Part shown: positions 58,600 to 64,000 of the stretch, piece by piece
Layout: every line of letters begins with the position of its first letter
How positions within the stretch are numbered: position 1 is the first letter of the stretch
Notes under the pieces: model-generated
What the model was told of the DNA's origin: nothing
Seen by the model: only the letters and a program-made list of their open reading frames with translations
The model's database searches: none
Assembly: GCA_949752745.1 (NCBI GenBank)
Contig: OX457024.1
Coordinates: 47,186,490 to 47,250,489 of the forward strand
Length of the DNA: 64,000 nt
Direction of reading: 5' to 3'
From: Protula sp. h YS-2021
Lineage: Eukaryota; Annelida; Polychaeta; Sabellida; Serpulidae
Translations under genes and position numbers: made by a program

Positions 58600-60451
58600 T
58601 ACATGCTCAAAACACGATGCAATAGTGGTATGATATAGTCAGGTATGAGCCAGACAGCTCGCCGCAACCTTAATTTAAAATGGGCACTTTCATTACCTTT
58701 CCATAGTTTTTACCCAATTTGGTTTTTTCTAAATTTTGGCCCTTTGCGTTTTAAGACGATAAGTGTCGTTTTAGACGACTCCGTTATACTGTTTGTACTG
58801 AAATTCAATACCCAGCATCAATCTACAATTGGGCTAATGAAAAATAAATTCAATTTAACTTTCTTTGTTATTACTTTCTGTTTATTTCCACCAAAAAAAC
58901 TTGGATTATCAAATGCAAACAGAAAACAAAAGTTAATTTCACAACTACTTTTGTTATTTCTTCTAATAATTAACATGAATGACAAAAACATTAAAATCTA
59001 TTTCAGGAGCTCATTTTGGATCTTGTTTATTCCTATAAAAGCATCCAATAGATGCGTTTATTATACTACACATCTTGTCATAAATATTTTAATAACTCTA
59101 TTAGAAATGTTCTAAAGTATGGCCGCCAACACAACACACATCAAAAGACGTATCAAGTGTTCGGGTTATTAAAGAACATTCCGTCGGATTTTTTTATAGC
59201 ACAAGACAAGAAATGCTATTGTAGGACTACATTTTGACAATCTTTAGAACACCCACTATTTCTTTGCTTTGATGATAACGTGGCTAAAATGGGCAATTAT
59301 AAAGAGCCCGCTACAGTTACTTCTCACAATAAATACTCAATCTTAACAACAATAGATTCAATCACATTTTAATAATAATCTAACCATAATGACTTCAATT
59401 GCTATTGCTTGTGGTTGCAAAACCCTTGAGATTGTTAAAAGCGGAACAGACAAGCCCAGCACAATACCACGGAAGGGGGGGGGGGTGGGGGGGGGGGGTG
59501 GGGGAGGTGCTTTACTTTAATGGAAACCCTAAAATTTACAAAGCTGGGATTATCCTTGTGTTGGCTTTGATTCCCAGCATTTCACGCCTTCCCTCTTCGC
59601 TGAGGCTCTTGTGACAGTAAGAAGTCGTGTCTACTTGCCGCCTTACACCTGGCAGAACCGAAGCTCTGGTCCAGGTGTTCCTAAGTGCGTCGCAAACTGC
59701 CAGTACACCCAATTAAGCAATATCACAAAAAGGTGTCATTGCAGTGAAGTGCTTGTTTTAATTTGTGGCGCGTTATATCAATCACATTTTACTCGAACCT
59801 GTATCAAAATGGTGGTTTTCAAAAGCCAGTTCGTTCACTCGTAAAATATTGGACTTCAAAGGAGGTGATAGGAACAAATTGCCTCTTGACTGGGGTTCGA
59901 GGAGCTCTTTGGTAGATCTGTGGTGGTGTTCGATTGTAATATAGCCATAATAACATCAAGTTAGAACCCTGTAATGACGCTCTTCCTTCTTGGGTCGCAG
60001 AGTAAAGACTGAATGGATGGCAAAGCCATAAGCCCGTCTTTCATCTCTACTATAAAAACATTCAAATGCCCCACCCGCAAACTCACGAATGAAGACAAAA
60101 ACCGTATTATTCTAATTCGCTTAGTTATAATTTATGAGATAGTTGACGCCAATTCATGAATAATTTACAAATCAATAAAATCGATATGTAATACTCAGCA
60201 AAACTACCCAGGTTTCTAGCATTTTTAAAATGTTGCTCAGCTCCCCTTTTTTCGGTGTCAATAATTTCAACTTCCTCGAATTTCTGATCAGTTTCGATTT
60301 TGTGGCATTACATATTTCGCAATATATATTGAAAAAATACAAAAACATGTAACATAAAACAAATTTTTAAAGTTACGCTTTGTTATTAAATTAATATTAA
60401 TATTAGTTTTTCAATATCTAAAATGAAAAGAAACAGATCTACCAAAGAACA
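58600..60451. other. Gene-free stretch
   Basis: A 156-codon open stretch at 58645-59115 (+) is very AT-rich and has no motif. G runs at 59475-59502. Nothing else supportable. Confidence 0.45.
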
Positions 60452-60506
60452 GATTATAATTAATGAGAAGGGCATGAGAAAAATGCCCTTCTCATTGATT
60501 ATAATC
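60452..60506. repeat. 24-bp hairpin with 7-nt loop
   Basis: GATTATAAT.AATGAGAAGG continuing GCAT pairs with ATGCCCTTCTCATT.ATTATA continuing ATC around the loop GAGAAAA. The one non-complementary position would be a U-G pair in a + strand transcript. No T run follows closely. Confidence 0.9.
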
Positions 60507-63500
60507 GTCAGTGAGCAATGCAATTTAATAGTGATATAACTGTTGAACAGACCCACGTTTCTCAGTTTTTGGTGACAAATACCATAAAATACATGAAAGA
60601 ACAAGTATCCTTCGTAATCGCCATGTTTTAGGACCAGTTGCGTTTATTTAAGATAATCAACATAGCTAAACACTCTATTCAAAGACATTTTAAAACTGGT
60701 TGTTGATATTATATTAAAACTGAAGGAAGAAAAATACCATCTCGAAATAAATAACATAATACGTTTTTTAATTTTGGTACAACAGAGAAACTTATCCATT
60801 GGAAAAATTAGAGTATTTGTTACGTAAAATGATATAAAAAGTAAATAAAATACAGCAAAATTAACGCCTTAAATATCTTACGTTTGAGTTCAGAGGTATA
60901 CACCACCACTACAAACAGACAACCACGTTATTTCAAGAATTAAAGATGCAGATAAGACCGATTTCGCTTCCGACAGCGAAATGTATAAAATTAAATTAAG
61001 ATATATAAAATTAACAGGCCGTTTTATTGCGTGTTTAAGAGATGTGAGAATTTCTCTGTGAGTAGAAATGACCGTCAAATTTGTGTAAAACTTGAAAAGG
61101 GGACACGGTAGCAATTTAAATTTCTTCATAATTCTAGATATTTAAACCTATATTTTAAAGGTCAGTTTCAATTATATATATAAATTATATAACGTGATGA
61201 ATCATGAAAAATCTCGTCATATCTATATTAATAATGTTAGCAATTAAATCTAGATTATGTTAATGTCAAGGAGCTGCAATGGGGCAACGTGTCCCAAGTA
61301 CTTAACTAACTAAACCTCTTTAACAAGGAGCGTGGACTGAAACTGTTTGAGTGTGAACGACAACACAGTGTAGCTTTTCTGCAGTAGGCTATACAAGTAT
61401 GCCACTACACGCTGTAAACAATGGTACAACGCTTATGATGGTGTATGTAACCAATGCTGTGCAGAGACAATGCATGTGCTTAAATGGCAAAATTGAAATG
61501 TCCGTGAGAAAATAAAGTGAAGGAGGATCAACTGGTATGGTAAAGTATGCTAAATTTTGTCCTCTTACTCCTAACCGTCTCAGACTAACCATTTTCTGGA
61601 CAAACTCACAAAAAGCAAACAAGACAAACAGAGGTAAAGACATTAAATTCAATCCCCAATACAAAAGAATAATTAAGTACACAATTGAATTGTTGGCAAA
61701 ATGCTCTAAGTTTTGTTCAGTTATTTTCTCCCAGAAACTGGTCTGAAGAAATTGTCTTTGCGCCGTTTTTATAATTCCTCTAATTCTCTTCCCATAATAA
61801 AAGTTGACTAAGGAATTGATACTCTAAAACACATACTTGCCATTGCCTGTGATTTGGATCATATGCCATTCATTCACACGATTTTAAGGTCAGCTCAAGT
61901 TATACTCTTAAGAACTTAAAAGTCTAGTCAATGTTAGCATTGGCAATACTAATAAACTTTTGTACAAGAAATTTAAAATGCAGCAGAATTATTTCACAAC
62001 TTCAGGGCTATTTCAAAGACCATGACTGTACCATCAAGTTGTAAGAGCCGTCTGTTTTCCTCTTTGATAGCAGTTATGTCTAGTTTATTTACGTTTTGTA
62101 CCACTGCAAATTGCACTATCTGAACCTTGGTGTTTGATTATGGTCGCCTTGGTTGTTAAAAGGCTCTTGAGATCATCTCAGTCATAAGAAAGTTTATGCT
62201 GTTATGGCACACTCACCTCAGGGATGTGGAAATGATTTAAAAGTTCACGATGGGTACAGCATATAATAATCTGTTCTTGCCTTGGTTCAGGTGCGTGGGA
62301 GACACTATGTGGGCTTCTGTGTTTTGTGAGGTGTTCTGTTTATTCTCAAGTAAACAACATCGAATACGCTTATATACTTAACAATGCATGAAACAGGGAT
62401 AAAATAAAAGTGAAAGTTTTTATTTTAGGAATCTTTGAAAATAAACGCATACCGATTTATATTGAAGCAGATGAAATCGGCAATTATAGTACTTTTCCAC
62501 TGGAAGAGGCCAAAATAGACCAAATATTAATAAAATTACTTTTGTAACGGAATTAATTGACCAATACAGTTGGAGAGAGCATCAGTGTGCAAATATCTTC
62601 TCATGTTTGTGTTTTCTCAATGCTAACATAAACCTGTAACTAGTTTATTTGTTATAAATGAATCACGTTATTAACTGAGAATAAATAAACAGCCATTGCG
62701 CGAAATATGTTATTTTGACAATATAAAACCCGCCTTGTTCTAATAACGACCGGAAGAAACACATCAAAAGTAACAAAAGTAATCATAGCAAAAAAACCCA
62801 AGTAAGGGAGGGTGTGCAATGATGTTCATTTGTATTTCCTGTGGAAGTTAACGGTTTTCATCTTTCAGACCAGCCTAATTTATATAAATAAACACTTACT
62901 CTAAGCAAAGTTTTGGTCTATATGCTCACTAAGATTCTCTGCATTTATGTCGCTAAAGACACAGTTACACTTTGTAACCATATGCTGTATATTTTTGTCA
63001 GTTGCCAAATACATAGTTCTGTTCACACAATAACAAACTGAAAATACAATAAATATGGGTAAATATGCTAAAATCATGTGTTTTAATCTTCAAAGTAAAA
63101 CAATTCCCTTCTAGTATCATATAAGAAAAAAAACAAATGATTGTTTATTCATTAGTTAAATGTGTTGTGAGAGTTGTTATGAGCAGAGGGTTTGTTCCAC
63201 AGAATATCAACTTAATTTGAATGTACAGCACAAACCTAGTGTCTTTATAATCTACCGTTATTTAATTATTGAATTTTCACCCAAACAGCAGAAACCTCAA
63301 AGCAAGCAGTCTGCATAATCTTTTACTTTTGACGACGATATTGAATTGTGTAGAAGGATTGCTTGCACGGTGTTTCTAGGCTTCAACTGGCCTCTAGGAT
63401 ATGCCTCAACAAACATCTATGACGAAAGTCATAATTAATCGCATTTAAAACATAGTTTGCTTTGAATCGATGCATGTCTGAAAGAGAAGTTGTTGTTAAT

Positions 63501-64000
63501 TGATGAATTTTTCTGTCTTAACTAGCATAACACATTGCTATTTCCAGTCATACATAATAAATAATAAAAGACTGATGTTCTTGTGTTTAAATTCAATGTT
63601 AATAAATAGAACATGAGGTGGATATAAAACGTTGCTATTCATGTTTTGTTTTTAGAAACACCAAAATTGAATGAAAATAATGATGGTTTGTAAAGTGTTT
63701 TGTTTTTTACTGGAATTAAAATCAATCAGATTAAATTACATCTGATAGAGTTCCCTTCAGGCTTCCTAAATTAGCTGAGAAGCTATTGATAAATTAGTAA
63801 TGAAAGTTTACTCAACGAAAGTGCCTATTAGGTTCATGGTCTCTTTGTGACTTTTAGAACCAATACAAGTAGGAAATTGAAAAAGACACGGAAGTGTCTA
63901 AGAAATATAACAAGGAATGGAATGAACATAAGATAAAAATAAGTGAAATCCTATTCTGTAACAAAGTATAAAAATATTAAACAATAGCATTGAATAAAAT
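60507..64000. other. Gene-free stretch to the window end
   Basis: AT-rich sequence with short open frames only and no recognised transposon, RNA or tandem repeat. Confidence 0.45.

Noticed and set aside
58645..59115. 156-codon open frame on +
   Set aside because: Very AT-rich, hydrophobic by composition, no motif, no start or splice context; chance open frame.

Overview
This is a eukaryotic (animal) window: AT-rich, low gene density, GT-AG introns inside relic genes, poly(A) signals, microsatellites and many transposon families. The only clearly intact host genes are two FoxA-class forkhead genes. Their lophotrochozoan-like forkhead domains, and the mix of DIRS/Ngaro, Ginger1, FLYWCH/MULE and Tc1 elements, fit a marine invertebrate, perhaps a mollusc, annelid or brachiopod. 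The species cannot be named from the sequence.

Layout. FoxA copy 1 lies at 1.6-2.9 kb on +; FoxA copy 2 lies at 28.0-29.3 kb on -. They face each other tail to tail across about 25 kb that is largely transposon debris. From left to right the spacer holds: a Ginger1-like element end joined to a MULE transposase relic (7.0-8.1 kb); a foldback MITE (9.2-9.6 kb); a tyrosine-recombinase retrotransposon (10.6-16.2 kb, -) split in its recombinase gene by a Ginger1 integrase-OTU DNA transposon (11.15-13.78 kb) flanked by CCGA/CCGG; a diverged satellite (16.2-17.45 kb); a MULE relic (18.5-19.6 kb) and a perfect 115-bp inverted repeat (19.4-19.7 kb); a Tc1-type relic (21.5-22.4 kb); and a very recent tandem duplication carrying long (AT)n tracts (25.4-26.4 kb).

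Upstream of FoxA copy 2 lie a short retroposed SINE (30.7 kb), a Tc1 fragment interrupted at CCGG by a Ginger1-like end (31.6-32.5 kb), a better preserved DIRS-like element with inverted terminal repeats (33.57-37.60 kb), a MULE relic with inverted ends (38.2-39.55 kb), the longest copy of the Ginger1-like family (40.4-41.5 kb), a MULE relic whose ends are built from repeated TTTTGCCAA words (42.8-44.4 kb), word-like tandem arrays (44.6-46.1 kb), a FLYWCH zinc-finger exon (46.35-46.67 kb) and a 1.36-kb TGT...ACA element with about 140-bp terminal inverted repeats (47.2-48.6 kb). From 48.6 kb to the end the sequence is much quieter: a 51-bp tandem repeat, more Ginger1-like ends, simple repeats and one strong short hairpin, with no gene I can support.

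How the parts relate. The FoxA pair is the functional content, most likely two DNA-binding regulators of endoderm/foregut development by family knowledge. The rest is a record of nested insertions. Two separate lines support integrase-type (Ginger1-like) elements targeting CCGG/CCGT sites, and several MULE relics are bounded by ends made of short iterated words. Almost all transposon genes are broken; only the DIRS gag-like frame is long and open.
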